From positions 26,092-90,091 of the forward strand of contig JBHJGV010000010.1 of NCBI GenBank assembly GCA_050331455.1: a stretch of DNA of 64,000 nucleotides, written 5' to 3'. A model generated the notes under the pieces. The model did not search any database. It was not told the origin of the DNA and was given only the letters and a program-made list of their open reading frames with translations. How positions within the stretch are numbered: position 1 is the first letter of the stretch; every line of letters starts with the position of its first letter. This document shows, in pieces, positions 31,338 through 39,723 of this stretch. A program made the translations under genes and the position numbers. Source of the stretch: CAYUYV01 sp050331455. GTDB taxonomy: Bacteria > Pseudomonadota > Alphaproteobacteria > JAJFIK01.

Positions 31338-32510
31338 ATGAGTCTGGACGGCGCGCCGCGCGTTGAGACCTCATCCCTTGAAACCCGCCTGACCCGCCTC
31401 GACGCCATGGGTGTCCGGATCGTCGATCCGCGCCAGGTGACAGTGGCGGAGGATGTGGACCTAACCCGCATCCAGCCCGGCGCGGTTCTGTTCCCCGGGA
31501 CCCGGCTTGCCGGCGCACGGACCTTTATTGGGGCCAATGCCCGGATCGGACCCGAAGGCCCAGCCGTGCTGGAAAACGCCGTGATCGCCGAGGACGCCGT
31601 CATCGCCAGCGGTTTTGTGAATGGCGCGGTCCTTTTGCCCGGAGCGTGCGCGGGCGCCAATGCGCATTTGCGGCCCGGCACCCTGATGGAGGAGGACGCC
31701 TCGACCGCCCATGCGGTTGGTCTGAAGCAGACCATTCTGATGGCCTATGTAACCCTTGGGTCCCTGATCAATTTCTGCGATGCCCTGGTTACCGGCGGGC
31801 GCTCCCGCAAGGATCACACGGAAATCGGCAGCGGCTTCATTCATTTCAATTTCACGCCCTGGGGCAGGCACGGCGACAAGGCCACCGCGTCCCTGGTCGG
31901 GCGGGTCGTCGACGGTGTCTTTCTGGACAAGGACAAGATCTTTTTGGGCGGCCTGTCCGGAATGGTCGGTCCCCAGACGGGCGGCTTTGGCGCCCTGACG
32001 GGGGCCGGCCAGGTCATCCGCGACCCGGTCGGCGACGGCGAGATCGTGGCCACGGCCCAGCGCAATGCGCGCCGGCCCTGGACATTCGGCCGGGGCGATC
32101 CACCGGCCCGCCGGCGTCGGGCCGCGGCCGCCTATATGGCCCAGCTCCTGGCCCTCAAGGCTTGGTATGCCCAGGTGCGCCTGCCCCGGGCCGTCGCGGC
32201 CCAGGGGCCGGCCGGGCCCTTGCCGACGGTCCTGAATGAGGCCCTGACGACCCTTGACGTGTGTCTGGAGGAACGGATCAAGCGGTCGAATGATTTTGCG
32301 CGCGAGCGCAACGCCCCCCTGATCGCTGCTCCGCCCACGGATCTGCCGGCCTGCCCGCTGGATGTGGCAAGCCTTTCGCCCGGTGAGGCGCATACGGACT
32401 GGGTCAAAGGCCTAGCCCCGGAGACCCGGCATCCCCTCAAGACTTGGCTGGCCAGCATCGCCCGCTCCGCGGAAGCCGAGCTGATGAAACCGGCTACGGA
32501 TATGTCGTGA
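31338..32510 (+). CDS. Left-handed beta-helix protein, GlmU C-domain-like, without nucleotidyltransferase domain
   Basis: 390 residues. Residues about 30-260 are hexapeptide-like repeats: I-Q-P-G-A-V-L, F-I-G-A-N-A-R-I-G, V-I-A-E-D-A-V-I, then TGGRSRKDHTEIGSGFIHFN and GVFLDKDKIFLGGLSGMVGP. These resemble the acyltransferase half of UDP-GlcNAc pyrophosphorylase-like proteins. No N-terminal nucleotidyltransferase motif (L-A-A-G-x-G-T) is present. The last 130 residues are helical and unlike known GlmU. A sugar acetyltransferase or nucleotide-sugar enzyme is possible. The 3' end overlaps the convergent DUF2799 gene by 17 bases. ATG at 31338; no strong ribosome site. Confidence 0.75.
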   Translation: MSLDGAPRVETSSLETRLTRLDAMGVRIVDPRQVTVAEDVDLTRIQPGAVLFPGTRLAGARTFIGANARIGPEGPAVLENAVIAEDAVIASGFVNGAVLLPGACAGANAHLRPGTLMEEDASTAHAVGLKQTILMAYVTLGSLINFCDALVTGGRSRKDHTEIGSGFIHFNFTPWGRHGDKATASLVGRVVDGVFLDKDKIFLGGLSGMVGPQTGGFGALTGAGQVIRDPVGDGEIVATAQRNARRPWTFGRGDPPARRRRAAAAYMAQLLALKAWYAQVRLPRAVAAQGPAGPLPTVLNEALTTLDVCLEERIKRSNDFARERNAPLIAAPPTDLPACPLDVASLSPGEAHTDWVKGLAPETRHPLKTWLASIARSAEAELMKPATDMS

Positions 32511-33165
32511 ACCGCGTCGTCCCGACGGGCATGCCATAGGCCGGAAGGATCCGAGCCTCTTCCTGGGACAGGGCGAAACGCGCCGTGCTCAGATCGGTTT
32601 GCAACCTCAGGCGATCATTCTGCAGGTCTTGGTACTCGCGGCGAAAATCCCGCAATTTGTCGACCAGCCGATCCCGCTCCTCCTGGGTCAGGGCCGGGTC
32701 GCGCAGGCGCTGTTCCACATCGAAGGACTGTTCCTCAATGTTCCGCATCCGATCGGCCATGCGTTCCATGTCGTCCGCCACATCTTCCACGCGCTCGCGC
32801 AGGTCATGGACCTGCTTGCCGTCGCTGTAGGCGGTGAGGAACTGGGGCGCCAGATGGGGCGGGCAGACACCGTGATAGGTGTTGCCGTTGATCCCCTCCT
32901 GGAAGCCGCGCCCGGGCTCGCAATAGGACCGCAGGCCCTCGATCCGGCCGGCCCGATAGGTCCCCAGATCAGCGGCAAAGCCGTGTTTGGCGCAGGCGCT
33001 CTGGTGTTCGGCGAAGCGGCTTTCGGGTGTCCCCTGGGTGCCGTCCACATAGCCGATCTGGCGCCAGTTGGCGACGCTGCATTCGGCTTTGTTCATGCTG
33101 GCGCATCCGGTGAGAAGGCAACCCGCGACGGCGATCAGACCTGCCAGATATTCTATCCGTACCAT
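32494..33165 (-). CDS. DUF2799 lipoprotein with C-terminal coiled coil
   Basis: 223 residues. The signal peptide ends in a lipobox L-L-T-G-C (Cys21), so it is lipid-anchored. The DUF2799 part has C-S-V-A-N-W-R-Q-I-G-Y-V-D-G, then R-F-A-E-H-Q-S-A-C-A-K-H-G, Y-R-A-G-R-I-E-G-L-R-S-Y-C and G-N-T-Y-H-G-V-C-P. From residue about 125 a coiled coil rich in Arg, Glu and Asp runs to near the end. GAGGGGACAATC sets the ATG at 33165. Function unknown; it faces the periplasm. It may share the mmsB promoter (46 bases downstream of mmsB). Confidence 0.88.
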   Translation of the reverse strand: MVRIEYLAGLIAVAGCLLTGCASMNKAECSVANWRQIGYVDGTQGTPESRFAEHQSACAKHGFAADLGTYRAGRIEGLRSYCEPGRGFQEGINGNTYHGVCPPHLAPQFLTAYSDGKQVHDLRERVEDVADDMERMADRMRNIEEQSFDVEQRLRDPALTQEERDRLVDKLRDFRREYQDLQNDRLRLQTDLSTARFALSQEEARILPAYGMPVGTTRFTTYP

Positions 33166-33211
33166 GATTGTCCCCTCGTCTTTCGCGCGTCCGGGTCGCA
33201 GGCACCCGGCC

Positions 33212-34114
33212 TCACGATTTGGAAATTCTCTTTCCCCGGAGCATATTGATGATACCGGAGAAATCCTCGCTTGCGTTGCCCTGGGCGAGAAATAGGCTGT
33301 AGAGCGCGGTTGCCTGGGCTCCCAGCGGCGTCGCCGCGTCATGGCTCTGCGCCGCGTCCTGGGCGAGTTTCAGGTCCTTCATCATCATGGCCGCGGCAAA
33401 ACCCGGGGCGTAGTCCCGGTTGGACGGTGCATTGGGCACGGGGCCCGGCACCGGGCAATAGCTCGTCAGGGACCAGCACTGGCACGAGGCGGTGGAGGAA
33501 ATCTCGAACAGTTTCTGCCAGTCGAGCCCGAGCTTTTCGGCAAGGACGAAGGCTTCCGCCGTGCCGATCATGGAAATGGCCAGCAGCATGTTGTTGCAGA
33601 TCTTGGCCGCCTGACCGTTGCCGGGCCCGCCGGCGTGGAAGATGTTCTTGCCCATGGCCTCGAGGACCGGTTTCGCACGATCAAAAGCCGTCTGTGCACC
33701 GCCCACCATGAAGGTCAGCGTGCCCGCCTGGGCGGCCATGACACCGCCGGACACCGGCGCATCGACCAGGTCGAGCCCTTTTTCCGCGGCGGCTTCGCCC
33801 ACGGCGCGGGCCGTAGCCACATCGATGGTCGAGGAATCGATCAGCAGCGTGCCCTGTCCGGCATGGAAGAGAAGGCCGTCCGCCCCCGTATAAACTGCCG
33901 TCACATGGCGGCCGGCCGGCAGCATGCTGACCACCACATCGGCACCGGTGACGGCCTCGCCCAGGCTGTCGCAAGCCATGGCCCCGCCCTCGGCGGCCCG
34001 GGCCCGGGCTTCGTCACTCAGGTCGAAGGCCCGGACGGCGTGGCCCGCAGCGACGAGATTGAGCGCCATGGGCAGGCCCATATTGCCGAGGCCGATAAAG
34101 GCAATGGTGGTCAT
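33212..34114 (-). CDS. mmsB: 3-hydroxyisobutyrate dehydrogenase
   Basis: 300 residues of the beta-hydroxyacid dehydrogenase family. The NAD loop FIGLGNMGLPMALNL is at the start. The substrate motif DAPVSGGVMAAQAGTLTFMV lies near 120 and the catalytic-Lys helix GNGQAAKICNNMLLAISM near 168. A C-terminal K-D-L-K-L-A-Q-D-A follows. These match HIBADH in valine breakdown, where it oxidises 3-hydroxyisobutyrate to methylmalonate semialdehyde. GGGAG 10 bases upstream fixes ATG 34114; an earlier frame extension has no site. No other valine genes are adjacent. Confidence 0.93.
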   Translation of the reverse strand: MTTIAFIGLGNMGLPMALNLVAAGHAVRAFDLSDEARARAAEGGAMACDSLGEAVTGADVVVSMLPAGRHVTAVYTGADGLLFHAGQGTLLIDSSTIDVATARAVGEAAAEKGLDLVDAPVSGGVMAAQAGTLTFMVGGAQTAFDRAKPVLEAMGKNIFHAGGPGNGQAAKICNNMLLAISMIGTAEAFVLAEKLGLDWQKLFEISSTASCQCWSLTSYCPVPGPVPNAPSNRDYAPGFAAAMMMKDLKLAQDAAQSHDAATPLGAQATALYSLFLAQGNASEDFSGIINMLRGKRISKS

Positions 34115-34205
34115 GGCGACAGTCTCCCGATGCGTCTTGTTCCCGCTGCGTGCCGCGCGCGGACCGTGTTGGGGCGCTTCCGGCGGGGCCCTCACGGCTT
34201 TTTTA

Positions 34206-34218
34206 CGTCAACTTGACG
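34206..34218. promoter_or_regulatory. 13-bp palindrome between mmsB and the TTC38 homologue
   Basis: CGTCAA-C-TTGACG has perfect 6-bp arms around one base. It lies about 90 bases upstream of mmsB and about 140 upstream of the divergent gene. TTGACG could also be a -35. Candidate operator; regulator unknown. Confidence 0.35.
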
Positions 34219-34356
34219 CTGCGCCCAAGGGGGGCTGCCGGTCTCACAGCGTTTTGTCCGCTCAGGCGTCGGAAATCAGATATGCCTGAAGGCGGGTTTT
34301 GAGACGGCCCGGCCACCCCAGATATTGTGCGGACAGTCTGCACGAGGAGTATTGCG

Positions 34357-35685
34357 TTGATACCGAAACCCGCCCAGCCCCCCATGGCGCAACCCGATCC
34401 GCACCCATCCCATCCTTTCGATCTGGTCCTGACCGCCGCCGCCCCTGCCACAAGATCCGCCTTCGAGTCCTATGGCCTCGGCTTCCTCGCCTACGACACC
34501 ACTCTGCCGGCCATTATCGAGGCCGCGAAGGCGGACCCGGACTGCCCCGGCGCCCAGCTCCATGCCGCGGCGGTGCATATGGCCTGCGAAAGCGCGGAGG
34601 GTTTCGCCAAGGCTGCCGTTTTCATCGCCCAGGCACGCCGGACCTTACGGCGCGCCAGCCTTCGGGAGCGGGCCTTCGGCCGGGCCGTCCTGGCGTGGCA
34701 TCGCATGGATTACCGCCGGGCCCTCGACGAGATCCTCGATCTGGCGGCCCGGTGGCCCGAGGACATCGTGGCGCTCAAATGGGGCCAGTATCATGCCTTC
34801 AATCTCGGCGATCACGCGGCCCTGCTCAAACTGGCCAAGCGCCTGACGCACCCTTATCCCGGCGCGTCCTATGTCCATGGCATGGAGGCTTTCGCCCTGG
34901 AACAGACCCATGCGCTGAATGCCGCACAGGACGCGGGGTTGCGGGCCGTGTCCATCGAGCCGGGCGATGGCTGGGCCCACCACGCCGTGGCCCATGTTCA
35001 CGAGACCAGGGCCGCGCCCGAAGACGGCCTGGCCTGGATGGAGGCGCATGCGCACACCTGGGAGGGGCGCGGCAAGTTCATTCAGCATCACAATTGGTGG
35101 CACACGGCGCTGTTCCGTCTGGATCTCGACGATGTCCCCGGCGCCCTGGAGATCTATGATCGGCGGCTCTGGGGTCTTAATCCGGGCTTTGCCCAGGAGC
35201 TGGCGGGCGCCATCGCCACCCTGTGGCGTCTGGAACTGCGGGGCGTCGATGGGGGCGCGCGCTGGCAGCCCCTTGCGGCCGCCGTGGACGCTCGGCCGCA
35301 GGAGCACATCCTGCCATTTCTCGATCTGCATTATGTCTACGCTCTGGCGCGCGCCGGTACGGGCGCTGCCCTCGAGGGGTATTTGGCTTCCATGGAGCGG
35401 GCGGCCGAAGCGCGGCCGAACATGGCCTGCCGGGCCGTGTGGCGGGGAACGGTCCTCGAAGCGGCGCGGGGCGTCGCGGCCCATGGCCAGGGCCGCTATG
35501 AGACCGCTGTCCGGCACCTCACCACGGTGGTGGACCATCTCCAGCCCATCGGCGGCAGCCATGCCCAGCGGGCTGTCTTCATCATGACGGCTGTGGACGC
35601 CCTGGAGCAGACCGGCGCCCGGGAAGCGGCCCGCCAGCTGCGCCGCCGCCTTGTGCCGAAGGCCGATCTTGCGGCCGTCGCCTGA
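34357..35685 (+). CDS. TTC38-family tetratricopeptide-like protein
   Basis: 442 residues starting with TTG at 34357, 7 bases after an ideal GAGGAG; ATG at 34384 has no such site. It is helical throughout with paired-helix repeats. It shows the family signatures HAVAHVHETRAAPEDGLAWM, F-I-Q-H-H-N-W-W-H-T-A-L-F near 240 and F-L-D-L-H-Y-V-Y-A-L-A-R-A-G near 325. TTC38-like proteins occur in bacteria and eukaryotes and their biochemical role is not established; the His-rich central part has been taken to suggest metal or enzymatic function, which is not shown. It is divergent from mmsB and convergent with queC, with 11 bases between stops. Confidence 0.85.
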   Translation: MIPKPAQPPMAQPDPHPSHPFDLVLTAAAPATRSAFESYGLGFLAYDTTLPAIIEAAKADPDCPGAQLHAAAVHMACESAEGFAKAAVFIAQARRTLRRASLRERAFGRAVLAWHRMDYRRALDEILDLAARWPEDIVALKWGQYHAFNLGDHAALLKLAKRLTHPYPGASYVHGMEAFALEQTHALNAAQDAGLRAVSIEPGDGWAHHAVAHVHETRAAPEDGLAWMEAHAHTWEGRGKFIQHHNWWHTALFRLDLDDVPGALEIYDRRLWGLNPGFAQELAGAIATLWRLELRGVDGGARWQPLAAAVDARPQEHILPFLDLHYVYALARAGTGAALEGYLASMERAAEARPNMACRAVWRGTVLEAARGVAAHGQGRYETAVRHLTTVVDHLQPIGGSHAQRAVFIMTAVDALEQTGAREAARQLRRRLVPKADLAAVA

Positions 35686-35696
35686 CCCGCGAGGGC

Positions 35697-36437
35697 TTAT
35701 GCCCGGGGGGAGGGACTGGTCCGCATGCGGAACTGCTCATAGCCCGCCTTGCGCAGGCGGCAGGCCGGGCATTCACCACAGCCATAGCCCCATTCATGGC
35801 GCACTGACCGCACACCATTGTAACAGGTGTGGGTCTCCTCCAGGATCAGGTCGATCAGCGCCTCGCCACCCAGGCTGCGGGCCAGGTCCCAGGTCTGGGC
35901 CTTGTCCAGCCACATGAGCGGTGTGTCGATGACGAACCGGGCGTCCATGCCGCAATTGAGGGCAAGCTGCTGGGCCTTGATGGCGTCGTCCCGGCAGTCG
36001 GGATAACCGGAGAAATCCGTCTCGCACACGCCCGTTACGATGCGCCGCAGGCCCCGGCGGTATGCCAGGGCGCCGGCAAAGGTCAGGAAAATGAGGTTCC
36101 GTCCGGGCACGAATGTGGTCGGCAGGCCGTTCTCGCCCATTTCAATGGCCACATCCCGCGTGAGGGCCGTGTCGGACACGGCATTGAGGACGGGCATGTC
36201 CATCAGGTGATCCCCGCCCAGACGGCTGTTCCACTGGGGGAAGACCGAGCGCAGCCGCTCCAGGACCCGCACCCGGCATTCCAGTTCGATCCCGTGCCGC
36301 TGGCCGTAGTCGAAGGCGATGGTTTCCACCCGATCATAGCGGTCGAGGGCCCAGGCGAGGCAGGCCGTGCTGTCCTGACCGCCGGAAAAGAGCACCAGCG
36401 CGGTCTTGAGGGGTTGCGGGATCGATTGTGTCGTCAT
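35697..36437 (-). CDS. queC: 7-cyano-7-deazaguanine synthase
   Basis: 246 residues. The PP-loop LVLFSGGQDSTACLAW is near residue 13, followed by F-D-Y-G-Q-R-H-G-I-E-L, FVPGRNLIFLTFAGALAYRR and ETDFSGYPDCR. The zinc site is formed by four Cys near the C-terminus (C-Y-N-G then G-C-G-E-C-P-A-C). It converts 7-carboxy-7-deazaguanine to preQ0 using ATP and ammonia, in queuosine tRNA modification. ATG 36437 is preceded by ACAGG at a proper distance. Other queuosine genes are not in the window. Confidence 0.97.
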   Translation of the reverse strand: MTTQSIPQPLKTALVLFSGGQDSTACLAWALDRYDRVETIAFDYGQRHGIELECRVRVLERLRSVFPQWNSRLGGDHLMDMPVLNAVSDTALTRDVAIEMGENGLPTTFVPGRNLIFLTFAGALAYRRGLRRIVTGVCETDFSGYPDCRDDAIKAQQLALNCGMDARFVIDTPLMWLDKAQTWDLARSLGGEALIDLILEETHTCYNGVRSVRHEWGYGCGECPACRLRKAGYEQFRMRTSPSPRA

Positions 36438-36559
36438 GGCTAACCTGTCCAAATGGATGGCTCCGGCCCACCTTGCTTGGTCCAGGCGGGTCATGCACAC
36501 CATAAAGCGGGACGGGCGGCCTGTCCCGCCGGGGCCCAGTCGTGAGGGAGTTCCTGCCC

Positions 36560-38371
36560 ATGAGCGTGTCCGATCAGACCCAAGAAGCCGACGGCCAGAC
36601 GGCGGCCCAGACCATCATCGCCATTCACGGGGTCGGCAGTCCGGAACCCATGCAGCTCGTCACCGAGGTGACCGACGCCCTGGCCGTAGATCATGACTTC
36701 GAGCGCCAGGGGGATCGGATTGAGGCCGGCGGCCAAGGCCATGGTCGCCTGCGCCTGATCGGCCACCCGACGGTGCGCGATGTCATCGAGGTCAATTGGG
36801 CGGACATCGAAGCGCCGCCGCGCGGGCCCTTCAGTTTGATGCTGTTTCTCTTCCGGCTGCTGATCGGGCTTATTCAAATGGGGGCGAGCGGCTGGCGCGG
36901 GGCCCGCCCCGGTGTCCTTGCCCCGAGCCTGTTTGCCAGCCTGTTCGGCCACTACATGGTCTTTGTTGGCATCTGGACCATCGGCCTGCCATTGATGAGC
37001 CTGCACATGCTGGTGGCCGAGGCGACCTGGGGCCGGATTGTCGCCCTGGTCTTCATCACCGCGCTGACCTTGATCACGACCCTTGCCACAGCGCGATACG
37101 ACCGGCGTTTCCTGATCGGTTATGGCTGGACCCTCGTCAATCTGACCGCCGGCCTCTACCTGATCACCTATCCCGAATATGCCGCGCTGTTCACGGCCAA
37201 TGCCGCCATCCTGATCGATCTGCTCCAGGTGGTCGGGTTCGGGCTGCCCCTTCTGGCCTTTTTCGAATTGCTGGTGCGTATGGTGATCCTGGCGCCGTCG
37301 GGCAAAGATGGCGAAGCGGGTCGCCGGGATACGATCCTGCCCTTTCTTGTGCGCTTCGCCTGCATGCTGCTGCCCTTGTTCGTGATCGCCGGGCTCATCG
37401 CCCTGATCTTCCTGATGCACATCCTGCCCTACAGTTTTGCCGAACAGACCCGGCAGCTCCTCGATGTTTGGCTCGCCCTGTTCCGTTATAGCGGCCTTGA
37501 GACCCAAGCCATTCACCAGGCCGTCCTGTGGACGATAGGCGGTCTGGGTGCGTTCGGTCTTCTCGCCGTTCTTATCCCCTTCCTGCTGTCCTTACGCTCC
37601 CGGGCCGAGACGCCGCCCGCGTCGGGCCGGGTGTTCCAGAACCGGATGGCCTGGGTCCTGTTCCTCCTGCCGCTTCTGTTCCTGCCGCTCGGCATTTCCG
37701 CCCTTGTGGACATGCTGAAACTCGGCATTCCGCCAATCGTGATGGATCCCGTCGACCTCGCCATGCCGCAGATGGCAATGACCGAGGAGGAGGCCGTCCT
37801 GGGCCGCTCCGCCCTGGGTGTGCTCGTCCTTCTCGGGTTTGTCGGTCTGCTGCTGGGTCCGGGGCGTACGATGGTCGACGTCGCCGGGGATGTCGTCTTC
37901 TATATTCTGCCTCCGGAATATGAACAGAATGCCGTGGCCACGGCGCTGCGCCAGCGGGTGGAGGCCCTGCTCGACCGGCTGGCCGAGACCGGCGATCATG
38001 GGCCTCTGGTCCTGGTGGGCTATAGCCAGGGCAGCGTCATTGCGGCCGATTCCGTGCGGGCGCTCGATGCGGGTCTTCGGGGGCGTCTGGTCACGCTTGG
38101 TTCACCGATTTGCAGCCTCTACGAACGATTCCTGGAAATACCGACGGCGTTCGAGGGCCAGCCGCCGACGCGGTGGGACAATCTCTATCGGCCCACGGAT
38201 TTTGTCGGCGGCCCTGTGGGCAGCAAGCAGACCAGGGGCATCGGTCTGGCCGATGCCGACACGCCTGTGCTCGGCAATCGCAAGCGCCACCATATGAATT
38301 ACTGGCCGGAGCCCGAGGTCCGCGCGGTTCTCACGGGAACGGGAACGGGAACGGGGAATGCCGGAGCATGA
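36560..38371 (+). CDS. Polytopic membrane protein with alpha/beta-hydrolase halves
   Basis: 603 residues from ATG 36560 (GGGAG 9 bases upstream). The N-terminus has A-I-H-G-V-G-S-P near residue 21, like the oxyanion loop of serine hydrolases. Then come about seven to nine membrane helices (residues 95-440). The C-terminal cytoplasmic part has LVLVGYSQGSVIAADSVRAL with the nucleophile motif G-Y-S-Q-G near 494 and a His-rich end (K-R-H-H-M-N-Y-W). The hydrolase appears split by the membrane domain. It ends in a Thr-Gly repeat encoded by a tandem ACGGGA. Substrate unknown. It overlaps cutA by ATGA. Confidence 0.75.
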   Translation: MSVSDQTQEADGQTAAQTIIAIHGVGSPEPMQLVTEVTDALAVDHDFERQGDRIEAGGQGHGRLRLIGHPTVRDVIEVNWADIEAPPRGPFSLMLFLFRLLIGLIQMGASGWRGARPGVLAPSLFASLFGHYMVFVGIWTIGLPLMSLHMLVAEATWGRIVALVFITALTLITTLATARYDRRFLIGYGWTLVNLTAGLYLITYPEYAALFTANAAILIDLLQVVGFGLPLLAFFELLVRMVILAPSGKDGEAGRRDTILPFLVRFACMLLPLFVIAGLIALIFLMHILPYSFAEQTRQLLDVWLALFRYSGLETQAIHQAVLWTIGGLGAFGLLAVLIPFLLSLRSRAETPPASGRVFQNRMAWVLFLLPLLFLPLGISALVDMLKLGIPPIVMDPVDLAMPQMAMTEEEAVLGRSALGVLVLLGFVGLLLGPGRTMVDVAGDVVFYILPPEYEQNAVATALRQRVEALLDRLAETGDHGPLVLVGYSQGSVIAADSVRALDAGLRGRLVTLGSPICSLYERFLEIPTAFEGQPPTRWDNLYRPTDFVGGPVGSKQTRGIGLADADTPVLGNRKRHHMNYWPEPEVRAVLTGTGTGTGNAGA

Positions 38372-38703
38372 GTGATCTGCGTCTCGTTTATGTGACGGCC
38401 GCCGACAGGGCGCAAGCGGTGGCCCTTGCCCGCGCCCTGGTCGAGCGTCGCCTGGTGGCCTGCGCCAATGTGTTCGATCCCGTCACGTCCGTTTTCTGGT
38501 GGGACGGCCGGGCCCAGGACGAAAGCGAAGCTGTGCTGATCGCCAAGACGACCGCGGAGCGCATGCCGGCGGTCACGGAGACCATCCGCAAGCTGCACCC
38601 TTATGACGTCCCCTGCTGCGTCGCCCTGCCCATCGCCGAGGGGGAGGGCAATCCGGACTTTCTGTCCTGGATCCGGGAAGAGGCGACGGGCCAATCGACC
38701 TAG
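38368..38703 (+). CDS. cutA: CutA divalent-cation tolerance protein
   Basis: 111 residues. The family core is present: Y-V-T-A-A-D-R-A-Q-A, L-V-E-R-R-L-V-A-C-A-N-V, S-V-F-W-W-D-G, E-A-V-L-I-A-K-T-T and H-P-Y-D-V-P-C. CutA forms trimers related to PII proteins; the link to copper tolerance comes from E. coli and the molecular function is unsettled. The start ATG 38368 overlaps the stop of the membrane hydrolase by 4 bases, so translation is coupled. Confidence 0.94.
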   Translation: MSDLRLVYVTAADRAQAVALARALVERRLVACANVFDPVTSVFWWDGRAQDESEAVLIAKTTAERMPAVTETIRKLHPYDVPCCVALPIAEGEGNPDFLSWIREEATGQST

Positions 38704-38836
38704 ACCATGGTGTGCGGCTGGTCAGTGGGGGGAGCCCGCCATCCGAAAATCGCGGTGGGTCCGGTATTTGGGCCGCGCATTTGGCGCCTTTAGACCCGCT
38801 CTGTATGCAATGCGCGCAAAGAAAGCGGGTGGAGAC

Positions 38837-38864
38837 AAAAAAGGGGCGGACACCATGTCCGCCC
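38837..38864 (-). terminator. Intrinsic terminator of the nfeD-slipin operon
   Basis: GGGCGGACA (38844-38852), loop CCA, TGTCCGCCC (38856-38864). Read on the minus strand, the stem is followed by C and a run of six T (38842-38837). It begins 26 bases beyond the slipin stop. Confidence 0.88.
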
Positions 38865-38890
38865 TGTCACGTTTTGTGGCTTGGATGGGG

Positions 38891-39652
38891 TCAGGCCCGG
38901 TCGCCTTGCCCGAGGGCCTTTGCCATCTGTTCCATCGAGAAAGGGAACACAATGGTGTTGCTGCGGTCGTTGGCGATCTCCTGCAGGGCGCTAAGGTAGC
39001 GAAGCTGCATGGCGCCCGGTTCGTTGGCGAGGGTCGTGGCGGCGTCGACCAGCTTCTGGGCCGCCTGTTCTTCACCTTCGGCGCTGATCACCTTGGCGCG
39101 CCGTTCACGCTCGGCTTCGGCCTGCTTGGCGATGGCGCGGACCATGCTCACGTCGATGTCGACATGCTTGATCTCGACATTGGCGACTTTGACACCCCAG
39201 GCATCGGTCTGTTCGTCGAGGATCACCTGGATGTCATTGTTCAGCTTGTCTCGCTCCATCAGCATTTCGTCGAGGTCGTGCTTGCCGAGCACGGAGCGCA
39301 GGGTCGTCTGGGCAAGCTGACTCGTGGCCATCATATAGTCTTCGACCTTGTTGATGGCCCGGTTGGCGTCGATCACTCGATAGTAAATGACGGCATTGAC
39401 TTTCACGGAGACGTTATCGCGCGAGATCACGTCCTGGGACGGAACGTCGTGCACGAAGGTCCTCGTGTCCACCCGCACCATTTGTTGGACGAAGGGGATC
39501 AGAATGATCAGGCCCGGCCCGCTGACGCCGGTGAAGCGGCCGAGCGTGAAGATCACGGCCCGCTCATATTCACGCAGGATCTTGAAGATCTGGGTGATCA
39601 AGCCGCCGACGATCACGACGATGGCAACGATCAGGGAAATATCCAATGGCAT
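38891..39652 (-). CDS. Slipin / stomatin-like SPFH-domain protein
   Basis: 253 residues. One N-terminal membrane helix (LIVAIVVIVGGLITQIF) is followed by E-Y-E-R-A-V-I-F-T-L-G-R-F and an SPFH domain with V-P-S-Q-D-V-I-S-R-D-N-V-S-V and Y-Y-R-V-I-D. A coiled-coil segment Q-A-E-A-E-R-E-R-R-A-K-V-I follows, ending in F-P-F-S-M. It oligomerises at membrane microdomains. It lies 71 bases downstream of nfeD, the well-known slipin/NfeD pairing, and is closed by a terminator. Confidence 0.94.
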   Translation of the reverse strand: MPLDISLIVAIVVIVGGLITQIFKILREYERAVIFTLGRFTGVSGPGLIILIPFVQQMVRVDTRTFVHDVPSQDVISRDNVSVKVNAVIYYRVIDANRAINKVEDYMMATSQLAQTTLRSVLGKHDLDEMLMERDKLNNDIQVILDEQTDAWGVKVANVEIKHVDIDVSMVRAIAKQAEAERERRAKVISAEGEEQAAQKLVDAATTLANEPGAMQLRYLSALQEIANDRSNTIVFPFSMEQMAKALGQGDRA

Positions 39653-39723
39653 GATGCCCTCCTCTTTCGTGCCGGCGTCAGGGGCCTTGCCGGCGACGGC
39701 CTCTTATGGATCCAAACACGATG

